Positions 16,091-24,606 of a stretch of DNA of 49,093 nt are shown one piece after another. The position numbers and the translations under genes were made by a program. Positions within the stretch are counted from its first letter, which is position 1. Each line of letters opens with the position of its first letter. The notes under the pieces were generated by a model. That model was not told where the DNA came from. It saw nothing but the letters and a program-made list of their open reading frames with translations, and searched no databases. Origin of the DNA: Brevundimonas sp. (GTDB lineage: Bacteria; Pseudomonadota; Alphaproteobacteria; Caulobacterales; Caulobacteraceae); the NCBI RefSeq assembly GCF_024711105.1, contig NZ_JANJTL010000123.1:1-49093 (forward strand). The letters run 5' to 3'.

Positions 16091-16136
16091 GCCCCAAGTC
16101 CCGGGCGCGGCGGTCGGCCCGCCGCGCCTGTCCTCC

Positions 16137-18257
16137 TCAGAAGGTCGTGGTCAGCGACACCCGGAAGGCCCGCGGGGAGCCGGGGGTGATGTTGTTGTTG
16201 CTGTGGGCGGTCGACCAGTAGGTCGCGTCGAACAGGTTCTCGACGTTCATCTGGACCCGCACGCGCGGCGAGACGTCATAGAAGACGGCCGCGTCCACCC
16301 GCGTGAAGCCGGGAAGGGTCACGGCGTTATCGATGCCGGTGAAGACTTCGCCTTGGTGGATCACGCCGAGGCCCGCGGCCCAACGTTCATCGAACTGGTA
16401 CCGGTTCCACAGCGATGCGCTGTGCTCGGGGACCAGCGGCACGGTCCGGCCGGCCGGCGCAGCGGTCGTCGCGCTCGTGATTTCGGCGTCCTGCCAGGCG
16501 TAGCCGCCCATGATCTCCCAGCGGTCGGTGACCCGGCCGCTGATCCCCAGTTCGAGCCCCTCGGTGCGCTGCTCGCCGGTCTGGACGATCACTCCCGGGT
16601 TGGACGGATCGTTCGCCGTCGTGTTGGTGCGCTCTAGGCGGTAGAGGGCGGCCGACAGCATCAGCCCCTCGACGGGCTCCCAGCGCGCGCCGATCTCCTG
16701 GTTGGTGAACTCCTCGGGCTCCAGCGTCAGGGTCGAGGCGGAGAGGGAGGCGAACTGGTCTCCGGACGCAGGCAAGAAGGATCGCGCATAGCTGGCGTAG
16801 AAGCTGAGCGCCTCGGTCGGCTGATAGATCAGGCCCAGGCGTGGCGAGACCATCTCGTCGGTGCGCTCGAATACGGCGCCCGTGCGATTGTTGGTCAGGT
16901 CGAGACCGAAGGAGTCGAAGCGCAGGCCGGCCACGACCTGCCACTGCGGCGTCAACTCGATCTGGTCTTGAACGTAAACGGCGAAGACCGTCGCCTCACC
17001 GTCATTGTCGGCGTCCGAGACGCTCTGCTGGAAGGTGATCGGGGTCCCGAACAGGGTCGGAGAGGCGACCGGCACGGTGATTGAGGTGGCGGTCCCGCCG
17101 AAATAGCCCGTCTCGCGGAAGTTGTGGCTGTCCTGCCGGCCCAGCTCGAAGCCGGCGAGCAGGCGATGGCCGATCGATCCGGTGCGCGTCTCGTAGATGA
17201 AGTCGGTCTGGGTGAAGAGGTTCTGCCGTTCGGTCAGGTTGTTGTAGGCCGAGATCGACACGGTCGTACCGCCGCCGCCGACGGCGCCCGGGAAGACGTT
17301 CTGGTAGAATTTCTCATAGTCGGCGAAGACCGTCCGGTTGCGGATGATCAGTCCGTTCCATCCGACCCACTGGACGCCCGCGCTCAGCCAGTCGACCTCT
17401 GCCGTCGAATAGCTCTGGTCCGGATCGCCGAAGAAGGTCGAGACATCGGTTTCGAGCGGGCGGCCCATGAAGGACGGCACGCCCCGGTCGACGGTGCGGT
17501 CGTCCTCGAAATGCTCATAGGACACCACGAGCGACAGCTGGTCGTTCGGGATGAAGGCCACCGTCGGATTGACGCCCCAGCGCTCCAGCCCGACGAAGTC
17601 GCGATAGCTCTCTGAATCCTCGAACATGAGGTTGAGGCGTCCCGACGCCATCGGGCCCAGCGGCTGGTTCAGGTCCAGCGTCGCGCGGCGATGGTCGAAG
17701 GAGCCAAGCTCAAGCGACAGGCCGCGTTCGACCGACGAGAAGGGCGTCTTGGTCACGCGGTTGATGATCCCGCCGCCGCCGCCACGGCCAAAGATCATGG
17801 CGTTCGGCCCGCGCAGGACTTCGACGCGCTCCAGGTTGTAGAGGTCGCGGAAATACTGGACGTCGTCGCGCACGCCGTCGGTGAAGAAGTCCGCCGTGGT
17901 CGCCTGGCCGCGGATGGTCGGCGCGTCGCGGTGACCCTCGCCCTGGCCCATGGTCACGCCGGGCACGTAGCGGACGACGTCAGCCATGCTGTCCATGGCC
18001 TGGTCCTCGATGGCCTGGCGCGTGACGATGGCGATGGACTGCGGCGTGTCTTCCAGTTCGGTGTCGGTGCGGGTGGCCGTCGCGGTGCTCTCGACTGCAT
18101 AGCCCTCGGCGCGCGCGCGGCCATAGACGGCGACCTCGGCGACCGTTGTGGGCTGGCCGTCCTCGATGTCCCCAGCCTCGTGAGCAAGGACGGGACCCGA
18201 GACGGCGATTCCCGCCGCGGAAACGAGCAGCAGGCGGCGGTACGAAGCGAAATGCAT
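16137..18257 (-). CDS. TonB-dependent siderophore receptor
   Basis: TATRTDTELEDTPQSIAIVTRQAIEDQ plug, LRGPNAMIFGRGGGGGIINRVTK, C-terminal PRAFRVSLTTTF. Confidence 0.92.
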   Translation of the reverse strand: MHFASYRRLLLVSAAGIAVSGPVLAHEAGDIEDGQPTTVAEVAVYGRARAEGYAVESTATATRTDTELEDTPQSIAIVTRQAIEDQAMDSMADVVRYVPGVTMGQGEGHRDAPTIRGQATTADFFTDGVRDDVQYFRDLYNLERVEVLRGPNAMIFGRGGGGGIINRVTKTPFSSVERGLSLELGSFDHRRATLDLNQPLGPMASGRLNLMFEDSESYRDFVGLERWGVNPTVAFIPNDQLSLVVSYEHFEDDRTVDRGVPSFMGRPLETDVSTFFGDPDQSYSTAEVDWLSAGVQWVGWNGLIIRNRTVFADYEKFYQNVFPGAVGGGGTTVSISAYNNLTERQNLFTQTDFIYETRTGSIGHRLLAGFELGRQDSHNFRETGYFGGTATSITVPVASPTLFGTPITFQQSVSDADNDGEATVFAVYVQDQIELTPQWQVVAGLRFDSFGLDLTNNRTGAVFERTDEMVSPRLGLIYQPTEALSFYASYARSFLPASGDQFASLSASTLTLEPEEFTNQEIGARWEPVEGLMLSAALYRLERTNTTANDPSNPGVIVQTGEQRTEGLELGISGRVTDRWEIMGGYAWQDAEITSATTAAPAGRTVPLVPEHSASLWNRYQFDERWAAGLGVIHQGEVFTGIDNAVTLPGFTRVDAAVFYDVSPRVRVQMNVENLFDATYWSTAHSNNNITPGSPRAFRVSLTTTF

Positions 18258-18277
18258 ATTCAAAGAACCCGACTTGA

Positions 18278-18306
18278 TTGCGAACGAAAGTGCGAAGCGT
18301 TCGCAA
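18278..18306. promoter_or_regulatory. TGCGAA/TTCGCA inverted-repeat cluster upstream of the siderophore receptor; candidate iron-regulator operator
   Basis: ttgcgaacg-N11-cgttcgcaa (9-bp arms) containing TGCGAA-gcg-TTCGCA. Confidence 0.5.
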
Positions 18307-18456
18307 AAGCGGATAGGGGACGCGTGTGGCGCTGTCAACTTGGCCGCGGTCGGGCGGGCCTGCGGGAGGTTAAGCTCCCATAAGGGTTCCGCTCAGCGTC
18401 CCTTAAGGTTTCCGGATCATCATCCTTACCGAGGCTTCCCGCCTGGAGGATGCGCG

Positions 18457-19545
18457 ATGACGCGCCTGGGTTCGGTCACGGCGAACGGGGAAAGACGGAT
18501 CAACCGTCGGCCCGCGAACGACCATGCCGCGCCCGCCGACTACGCCTCGGCGCTGAAGCTCTCGCCCGTGCGCGACGGGGCCTGGACGATCGGCCGGGAC
18601 GGCCGGCGCCGGCTGGACCTGTGCAACGCCGCCGGGAGGGTGGTCATCGGCTGGAACGACCCGCACATCGAGGCGGCGGCGGCCGAGGCGGCGGCCGGGC
18701 TGCACGGCCGGCTGGCCGGGCGGCTTTCGGAGATGACCCCGGGCGCGGACGCCGTGGCCTTCGAGGCGACGGTCGCCTCGGCCATGGCGGCGGTGCTGCT
18801 GGCCGCCAAGACGACCACGGGCCGGGACGGCGCCTATTTCTGCGACGAGGCGGTTTCGGCCTCGGGCGACCTAGAGGGACTGGCCGAGACGCTGGACCGG
18901 CGCGGCGGCGAAATGGCCGCACTGGTCATCCGTCCGCTGGACGCCTCTCCCGCCTTCCTGAAGGCCGTCCGGCGGCTGTCCGACCGGCACGGGGTGGTGC
19001 TGGTGTTCGAGGAGAGCCGCAGCGCGCTGCGGGTGCATCGCGGCGGAGCCCAGGGCCTGTCCGGCGTCACCGCCGACGCCGTGGTCTTCGGCCCGTCCCT
19101 GGCCAACGGCCGGGAGCTTGCGGCCGTCACCGGCCGGATCGAACTGATGTCGGCGATCAGCCGTCAGGGTCCCGCGCCCGATCCGGCCGCCGTCGGGGCG
19201 GCGCTCGCGGTGCTGGACAGGGCCGAGCGCGAGGACCTGGCCCACCGCCTGCAGATCATCGGCGCCGAGATCGCCGCCGAGCTGGAGCAGCGTCTGGTCC
19301 GAACCGGCGCGGACGCCTTCGCGGGGGTCTACGGCGACCCGAGCTGGAGCGTCGTGGCGGGCGATCCCGCCTTTGAGGCCGCGCTGTCGGACGCGCTCGC
19401 CCAGGAAGGGGTGCTGAGCTTCGGCGCCCACACGCCGTCGGCGGCCTGCGGCCCCTCGGAGGTGGCCTATCTGCTAGCGGCCTATGACCGCGCCCTGCCC
19501 CGCGCGGTCGAGCGCGCCCGCTGGTCGGGGCTGCGCGCCGGATGA
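18457..19545 (+). CDS. Class-III aminotransferase-like protein, apparently lacking the PLP lysine
   Basis: VVLVFEESRSALRVHRGGAQGLSGVTADAVVFGPSLANGRELAAVTGR resembles GSA-aminotransferase LIFDEV..GFR...GGAQ...G..PDL...GK...G.P..A..GR. Confidence 0.7.
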   Translation: MTRLGSVTANGERRINRRPANDHAAPADYASALKLSPVRDGAWTIGRDGRRRLDLCNAAGRVVIGWNDPHIEAAAAEAAAGLHGRLAGRLSEMTPGADAVAFEATVASAMAAVLLAAKTTTGRDGAYFCDEAVSASGDLEGLAETLDRRGGEMAALVIRPLDASPAFLKAVRRLSDRHGVVLVFEESRSALRVHRGGAQGLSGVTADAVVFGPSLANGRELAAVTGRIELMSAISRQGPAPDPAAVGAALAVLDRAEREDLAHRLQIIGAEIAAELEQRLVRTGADAFAGVYGDPSWSVVAGDPAFEAALSDALAQEGVLSFGAHTPSAACGPSEVAYLLAAYDRALPRAVERARWSGLRAG

Positions 19546-20441
19546 CCGAACCGCATCGCGCCCGCCTCGGGCTGGGCACGGCCCAGTTCGGCCTCGACTA
19601 CGGCGTGTCGAACACGCGCGGCCGGGTCGGCGAGACCGAGGTCCTGAACATTCTCGACACCGCCGCCATCAACGGAGTGACGCTGGTCGACACGGCGGCG
19701 GCCTATGGCGACGCCGAGCGGGCGCTGGGCCGCAGCTGGCCGTTCCCGAGCCCGTTCCAGGTGGTGACCAAGACCCTGCGCCTGTCCGAGGGGCTGGATC
19801 GCATCGAACACCGCGCGCGCCGCTCGCTGGAGCGGCTGGGCGTGGCGCGGGCGCAGGCGTTGCTGGTGCATTCGGCCGAGGACCTGCACGGCGCCGAGGG
19901 GCGCGCCCTGTGGGCCCGGCTGGAGAAGCTGAAGGGCGAGGGCCTGTTCCAGCAGATCGGCTTTTCCGCCTATGCCGAGGACGACCCGGCCACCCTGGCG
20001 CGGCGCTACAACGCCGATGTCGTGCAGGTTCCGTGCAGCCTGCTGGACCAGCGGCTGGTGCGCGACGGGACGCTCGACCGGCTGGCCAGCCAGGGCGTCG
20101 AGGTGCACCTGCGCTCGGTCTTCCTGCAGGGGCTGCTGTTCCTGGACCGTGAGAACCTGCCGGCGGCCCTGAGCGGGGCCGGACCGCGGCTGTCGCGCAT
20201 CCGCCGGGCGCTGGCGGAAGCCGGCGCCGATCCGCTGCAGGCGGCGCTGGCCTTCGCGCTCGATCGGCCGGAGGCCTCGGCGGCGATCGTGGGGGTGACC
20301 TCGGCGGCGGAACTGCGCGCCATCATCGCCGCCTCGCATCAGCCGAGCCCAAGGCTGGACTGGACGGCCCTGTCGCTCGACGACACGGCCGCCCTGGATC
20401 CCCGGACCTGGGCGGCTGCCTCCGTCAGTAGCGCAGCCTGA
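19542..20441 (+). CDS. Aldo/keto reductase
   Basis: LGLGTAQFGLDYGVSN, LVDTAAAYGDAERALG, QQIGFSAYAEDD; overlaps the upstream gene. Confidence 0.88.
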   Translation: MTEPHRARLGLGTAQFGLDYGVSNTRGRVGETEVLNILDTAAINGVTLVDTAAAYGDAERALGRSWPFPSPFQVVTKTLRLSEGLDRIEHRARRSLERLGVARAQALLVHSAEDLHGAEGRALWARLEKLKGEGLFQQIGFSAYAEDDPATLARRYNADVVQVPCSLLDQRLVRDGTLDRLASQGVEVHLRSVFLQGLLFLDRENLPAALSGAGPRLSRIRRALAEAGADPLQAALAFALDRPEASAAIVGVTSAAELRAIIAASHQPSPRLDWTALSLDDTAALDPRTWAAASVSSAA

Positions 20442-22254
20442 CCCCCGCATAGACGGCGCGTCCGGCCTCTCCGTAGAAGAGCGTCTCCTGATAGGCCGCG
20501 TCCGTCAGGTTCTCGACCCGCAGGGTCAGCTCGGCCTGGTCCGACAGGGCGTAGCCACCGGCGAAACGGCCGATGACGAAGCCCTCGCGCGTCCCGCCGG
20601 CGTCAGCCTGGTCGCTCTCGCCGCGCACCGTCAGGGCCGCCCGCCACGGCCCGCCGGTCCAGCTGACGGTCGCCGAGCCGGAATGCTCGGGCACGCGCAG
20701 CAGGCGGTCGCCGTCCTGGTCCTCCGCATCGGTGAAGGCGTAGGCGGCGCGGATCTCCCACGAGGGCGTGATGGCCCATTCTCCCTCCAGCTCCACTCCG
20801 GTCGAACGGGTGCGCGCGAGGTTCACATAGACGGACTCGAACGTCAGCGGATCGAACAGGAAGGTGATCTCGTCGGTCACCTCCAGCCAGAAGGCGGTGG
20901 CGCGCAGCGAGCGTCCGCCGCCAGAGGAGCGCCACGACAGGCCGAGATCGACACCTTCCGCCCGCTCGGGCCGGAGCACCGGATAGGGCGAAAGCGAGAA
21001 GCAGAAGTCGCAGACGGTCTGGCTGATGGTCGGGGTCTTGAAGCCCTGGCCATAGGCGCCGCTGAGCGTCAGGCCCGGCGCCAGCTCATAGGCGGCCGAC
21101 GCCCGGAGGGTCGTCTCGGCGTCGTATTCGTCCGGGTCGTCCCACCGGACGCTGAGCGAGGCCGACAGCTGCTCGGTCGCCTGCACGCGCGCCACGCCGA
21201 AGGCCGATGTGGCGCCGAGTTCGGCGGCGGTTCCGATCGAGAGGTCGCCCTCGGTATCCTCGCGCTCCAGTCCGACGATCAGGTCGACGGTGTTGTAGAA
21301 GAGAGGCCGTTCCGCCTGCCAGCGTAGGGCCTCGCGCGCGCCGGTGTAGCGCGAGGGGAAAGCGCCGCCGCTGATCGACCGGTCGATGTCCGAGCGGGCC
21401 CAGGTCAGGGCATGCTCGAAGCCGAGCGCGTCGAAGCGGCCGCGCAGGAACCCGGAGGTGCTCTCGGTGTCCGACACCTCGTCCGTGTCGCCGAAGGCGT
21501 AGGTCGGCGGGGGATAGCCGTCGAGTTCGGCGACCGCGTCGTTCCAGCGGACGCGGCCGTCGAGGCTGACGGGGCCAAGGTTGATGCGGCCGCTGGCGCC
21601 GAGCGTCCGGTTCTCGAAGCCGTCGGCCTCGGTGTTCCCGTCGCGGACGTCGGCGCGTGACACGCCATCGGTCTCATAGGCCGAGGCGAACAGGCTGAAG
21701 GCGAAGCGGTCCGAGCGCGTCCCGACGGACGCGGAGCCGCGCAGGGTTCCGAGCGATCCGGCCTCCGCATCCAGGCGCCCGCCGTCGAGCTCGCGGCTGG
21801 TGAAGGCGATCACGCCCCCGATGGCGTCCGAGCCCCACAGCGAGCCCTGTGGTCCGCTGAGCACCTCGATCCGCTCGATATCGCCAAGCTCCAGCGAGGC
21901 GAAGTCGTAGCCGCCGGCCGGCTGGCTCGGATCATTCAGAGGCACGCCGTCGAGCAGGACCAGGGTCTTGTCCTGGCCGGCGCCGCGCAGACGCACCGAG
22001 GTGACGCCGCCGAAGGCGCCCTGGCTGTAGAGGCTGACGCCGGGAATCTCGCCCAGGATGTCGGCGGCCAGGACCGCGCCGCTCTCCTCGATCCGCTCGG
22101 CCTCGATGACGTAGGCGCCGGCCACCTCCGGCTGGGGCGCCTCCAGGCGGGTGGCGGTGACGATGACCTCTCCGACCTCGGTCGGGTCGTCCTCGGCGTG
22201 GGCGGCAAAGGCCAGGGCGCTCGCCGCCGTGGCCAGAAGGATGGCGCGTCTCAT
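20425..22254 (-). CDS. btuB: TonB-dependent vitamin B12 receptor
   Basis: VGEVIVTATRLEAPQPEVAGAYVIEAERIEESG plug, LSGPQGSLWGSDAIGGVIAFTSR; cobalamin riboswitch upstream. Confidence 0.88.
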   Translation of the reverse strand: MRRAILLATAASALAFAAHAEDDPTEVGEVIVTATRLEAPQPEVAGAYVIEAERIEESGAVLAADILGEIPGVSLYSQGAFGGVTSVRLRGAGQDKTLVLLDGVPLNDPSQPAGGYDFASLELGDIERIEVLSGPQGSLWGSDAIGGVIAFTSRELDGGRLDAEAGSLGTLRGSASVGTRSDRFAFSLFASAYETDGVSRADVRDGNTEADGFENRTLGASGRINLGPVSLDGRVRWNDAVAELDGYPPPTYAFGDTDEVSDTESTSGFLRGRFDALGFEHALTWARSDIDRSISGGAFPSRYTGAREALRWQAERPLFYNTVDLIVGLEREDTEGDLSIGTAAELGATSAFGVARVQATEQLSASLSVRWDDPDEYDAETTLRASAAYELAPGLTLSGAYGQGFKTPTISQTVCDFCFSLSPYPVLRPERAEGVDLGLSWRSSGGGRSLRATAFWLEVTDEITFLFDPLTFESVYVNLARTRSTGVELEGEWAITPSWEIRAAYAFTDAEDQDGDRLLRVPEHSGSATVSWTGGPWRAALTVRGESDQADAGGTREGFVIGRFAGGYALSDQAELTLRVENLTDAAYQETLFYGEAGRAVYAGVRLRY

Positions 22255-22399
22255 GCGCAGTGCTCCGTCGCTGGTCCCGCGGAGCCGCGCGTGGGACCCG
22301 TTCAGCGACAGCGATCGTCCGGGAGTCCGGACGGCGGCCGATCGCGTCGCTGCGACGGAAGGTCCGCGCCCCTATCTGGTCCCGGACCAGGGCGAGCGA

Positions 22400-22497
22400 C
22401 GTGAACGGACAGGCATTCGGACTTGCGGCTCAGTCGAGCCGCCTACCGCTGCGGGCACAGTGGCGGATTTGGACCGCCTTCCCCCGTGCCGTTCGTA
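22400..22497 (-). ncRNA. Cobalamin (AdoCbl) riboswitch upstream of btuB
   Basis: Minus strand: gggggaaggcggtccaaatccgccactgtgcccgcagcggtaggcgg...gccgcaagtccgaatgcctgtcc, matching the B12-box core; candidate P1 gaacgg/ccgttc. Confidence 0.9.
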
Positions 22498-22534
22498 CTC
22501 AGTATCGCAACGCCGCGGTCGAGCGGCAAGCGGC

Positions 22535-23341
22535 CTAGAACCAGCCCAGGCCCATCGCGCCGAGGCCGAGCACGCCGACGACGATCCGCCACCAGGCGAA
22601 GGGGGCGAAGCCGTGGCGGCTGACGAAGTCCAGCATGGTCCTCACCACGAAGGCGCCGCTGATGAAGGAGACGACGAAGCCGATGGCGACGACCTGCAGG
22701 AAGTCGGCGGTCAGGACATCGCGCGTCTCCCACAGGCTGAGCGCGAAGGCCCCCACCATGGTCGGGATGGCCAGGAAGAAGGAGAACTCCGCCGCCGCCC
22801 GCTTGTCGACGCCCGACAGCAGGCCGCCGACGATGGTCGCGCCGGAGCGCGACACGCCCGGGATGATCGAGAGGCACTGGTAGAGGCCGATCAGCGCCGC
22901 CGAGCGGAAGGTCAGGGCCATGGCGTCATGCTCGCGCGGGGCGGGCGCATGGCGCTCAACCAGCAGCAGGGCGACGCCGCCGACAATCAGGCTGATGAAG
23001 ACGAACAGCGAGTTGAACAGGACCGCGAAGAGCACGTCCTTGAGCAGCAGACCGACGACGGCCGAGGGCAGGAAGGCGATGAGCACCGCGATGGCGAAGC
23101 GGCGAGCCGACGGATCCGTCCCGAACAGGCCGAGCAGCACTTTCCACAGGCGCACGAAATAGAGGACGACCACGGCCAGAATGGCGCCCAGCTGGATCAT
23201 GTAGATGAACGGATCCCAGCGCTCGTCCGCGAGGCCCAGCATCTCCTTGGTGATCAGGAGATGGCCAGTGGAGGAGACCGGAATGAACTCGGTCAGTCCC
23301 TCGACAAGACCGAGAATGATGGCCGCGAGCCAGTCCGCCAT
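22535..23341 (-). CDS. uppP: Undecaprenyl-diphosphatase
   Basis: LGLVEGLTEFIPVSSTGHLLI, CLSIIPGVSRSGATIVGGLLSG. Confidence 0.96.
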   Translation of the reverse strand: MADWLAAIILGLVEGLTEFIPVSSTGHLLITKEMLGLADERWDPFIYMIQLGAILAVVVLYFVRLWKVLLGLFGTDPSARRFAIAVLIAFLPSAVVGLLLKDVLFAVLFNSLFVFISLIVGGVALLLVERHAPAPREHDAMALTFRSAALIGLYQCLSIIPGVSRSGATIVGGLLSGVDKRAAAEFSFFLAIPTMVGAFALSLWETRDVLTADFLQVVAIGFVVSFISGAFVVRTMLDFVSRHGFAPFAWWRIVVGVLGLGAMGLGWF

Positions 23342-23365
23342 GAACGCGCCTTCGAATACCAGGAA

Positions 23366-24529
23366 TCAGGCCGCGCCGCCGGCAGGACCTGGCCCGACAT
23401 AGCGCAGGCGGGCCCGAGGAGGCGAGCCCGATACCGCCTGTTCCATCGCGTGACCCAGCCAGCCGACCGTGCGGCCGATCGTGAGAAGGGCGAAGGGGGC
23501 CTCGCGAGGCAGGTCCAGCCGCTGGGCGACCAGCGCCAGAGCCAGGTCGAAACAGGGCGCTCGCCCGGTCAAGGATTCGCCGACCCGCGCGATGTCTGCG
23601 AGGGGCGCCGGCAGTCCGGCCGCCTCGATCAGCGCGCGGGCGCGCGGGTCGCCCTCGGGGTGCGCCTCCAGGCCGAAGCCGGGAAGATCGAGTCCCTGCG
23701 ACAGGCGATTGCGGGCGGCGGTTCGGGCGTCGGCCTTCCGGGCCTCCAGGACGAAGCCGGTCACCTGGGCGAGACGGCCGCCCAGCTCGGGGCCTGAAAG
23801 GGCAGCCAGTCCGGCCAGAGCGCAGGCGGAAAGCGAGGCCCCCGCGCCGGCGGCGACGCGGACCGCCAGGGTCGCGGCGTCCGCTTCGTGATCGCAGGCG
23901 AGGACCAGCGCCCGGCGGATCAGATGGGCGCCCTGCTCGGGCGCCTTCCAGGCGCGCGCCAGGCGTTGATGGAGATGCAGGCGCGGTCCCGGTCCGGCGA
24001 TCGAATCGACGAGCTCATTGACCAGCGAGGCCGCCTCGCGGCGCAGCGAAGCGGGCGACCGGCCCGATGAGGCTCCGTCCTCGTCTGCGCGCCGGGACAG
24101 GCAGGCGAAGGCCCGCGCGCGCGGGCCGCCGGGAAACAGGACGTCGATGCGCGGCCGCTGCTCGGCGAACGGGTCTTCCACGCCGCCCCAGAACAGGCGC
24201 GCGGTCTGCTCGAGCGTGGCGTGCTCGGACAGGGCGATGGCGTCCTCGCCGCGATAGGTGAGGGTGTCCTCGCCGACTTGGGTGAGGGCGCTTTCGATCA
24301 AAATCTCGTGGCGCGCGCCGCGGCCGGCCGACGGGGCGGCGCGCACGCCGGAGCGGTCCGCCAGCCGCTGGACATCTCGCGCGTCGTAGAGGCTGCGGCG
24401 GGGATTCTCGGGATCCGGCCGCGCGGTGATGTGGCCTCGGCTGACGTAGGCGTAGAGCGTCTGGCTCTTCACGCCGAGCAGGCGTTCGGCGTCGCCGCGC
24501 CCGATCCAGGTCCGCTCGTGTCCGGTCAT
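23366..24529 (-). CDS. MerR-type HTH domain fused to a citrate-synthase-like domain
   Basis: WIGRGDAERLLGVKSQTLYAYVSRGHITARPDPENPRRSLYDARDVQRLADRS followed by a citrate-synthase-like region (LTYRGEDAIALSEHATLEQTARLFWGG...LPGFG..AHPEGDPRARAL...IGRTVGWLGHAMEQ). Confidence 0.85.
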   Translation of the reverse strand: MTGHERTWIGRGDAERLLGVKSQTLYAYVSRGHITARPDPENPRRSLYDARDVQRLADRSGVRAAPSAGRGARHEILIESALTQVGEDTLTYRGEDAIALSEHATLEQTARLFWGGVEDPFAEQRPRIDVLFPGGPRARAFACLSRRADEDGASSGRSPASLRREAASLVNELVDSIAGPGPRLHLHQRLARAWKAPEQGAHLIRRALVLACDHEADAATLAVRVAAGAGASLSACALAGLAALSGPELGGRLAQVTGFVLEARKADARTAARNRLSQGLDLPGFGLEAHPEGDPRARALIEAAGLPAPLADIARVGESLTGRAPCFDLALALVAQRLDLPREAPFALLTIGRTVGWLGHAMEQAVSGSPPRARLRYVGPGPAGGAA

Positions 24530-24545
24530 GGACGCATGATGGCGC

Positions 24546-24557
24546 GTCAATGTTGAC
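24546..24557. promoter_or_regulatory. Palindrome GTCAA-TG-TTGAC between divergent HTH-citrate synthase and CDF transporter genes
   Basis: Perfect 5-bp arms; overlaps a possible -35 TTGACA. Confidence 0.4.
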
Positions 24558-24606
24558 AAAATGCGGACATTGCCTTGCGCGCGGCCTTTGGTCACAAGGG
24601 GCGCGG

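Noticed and set aside
22151-23797. 548-aa plus-strand ORF across btuB/uppP/citrate synthase region
   Set aside because: Antisense to three supported genes and the riboswitch; low-complexity His/Gln/Asp-rich.
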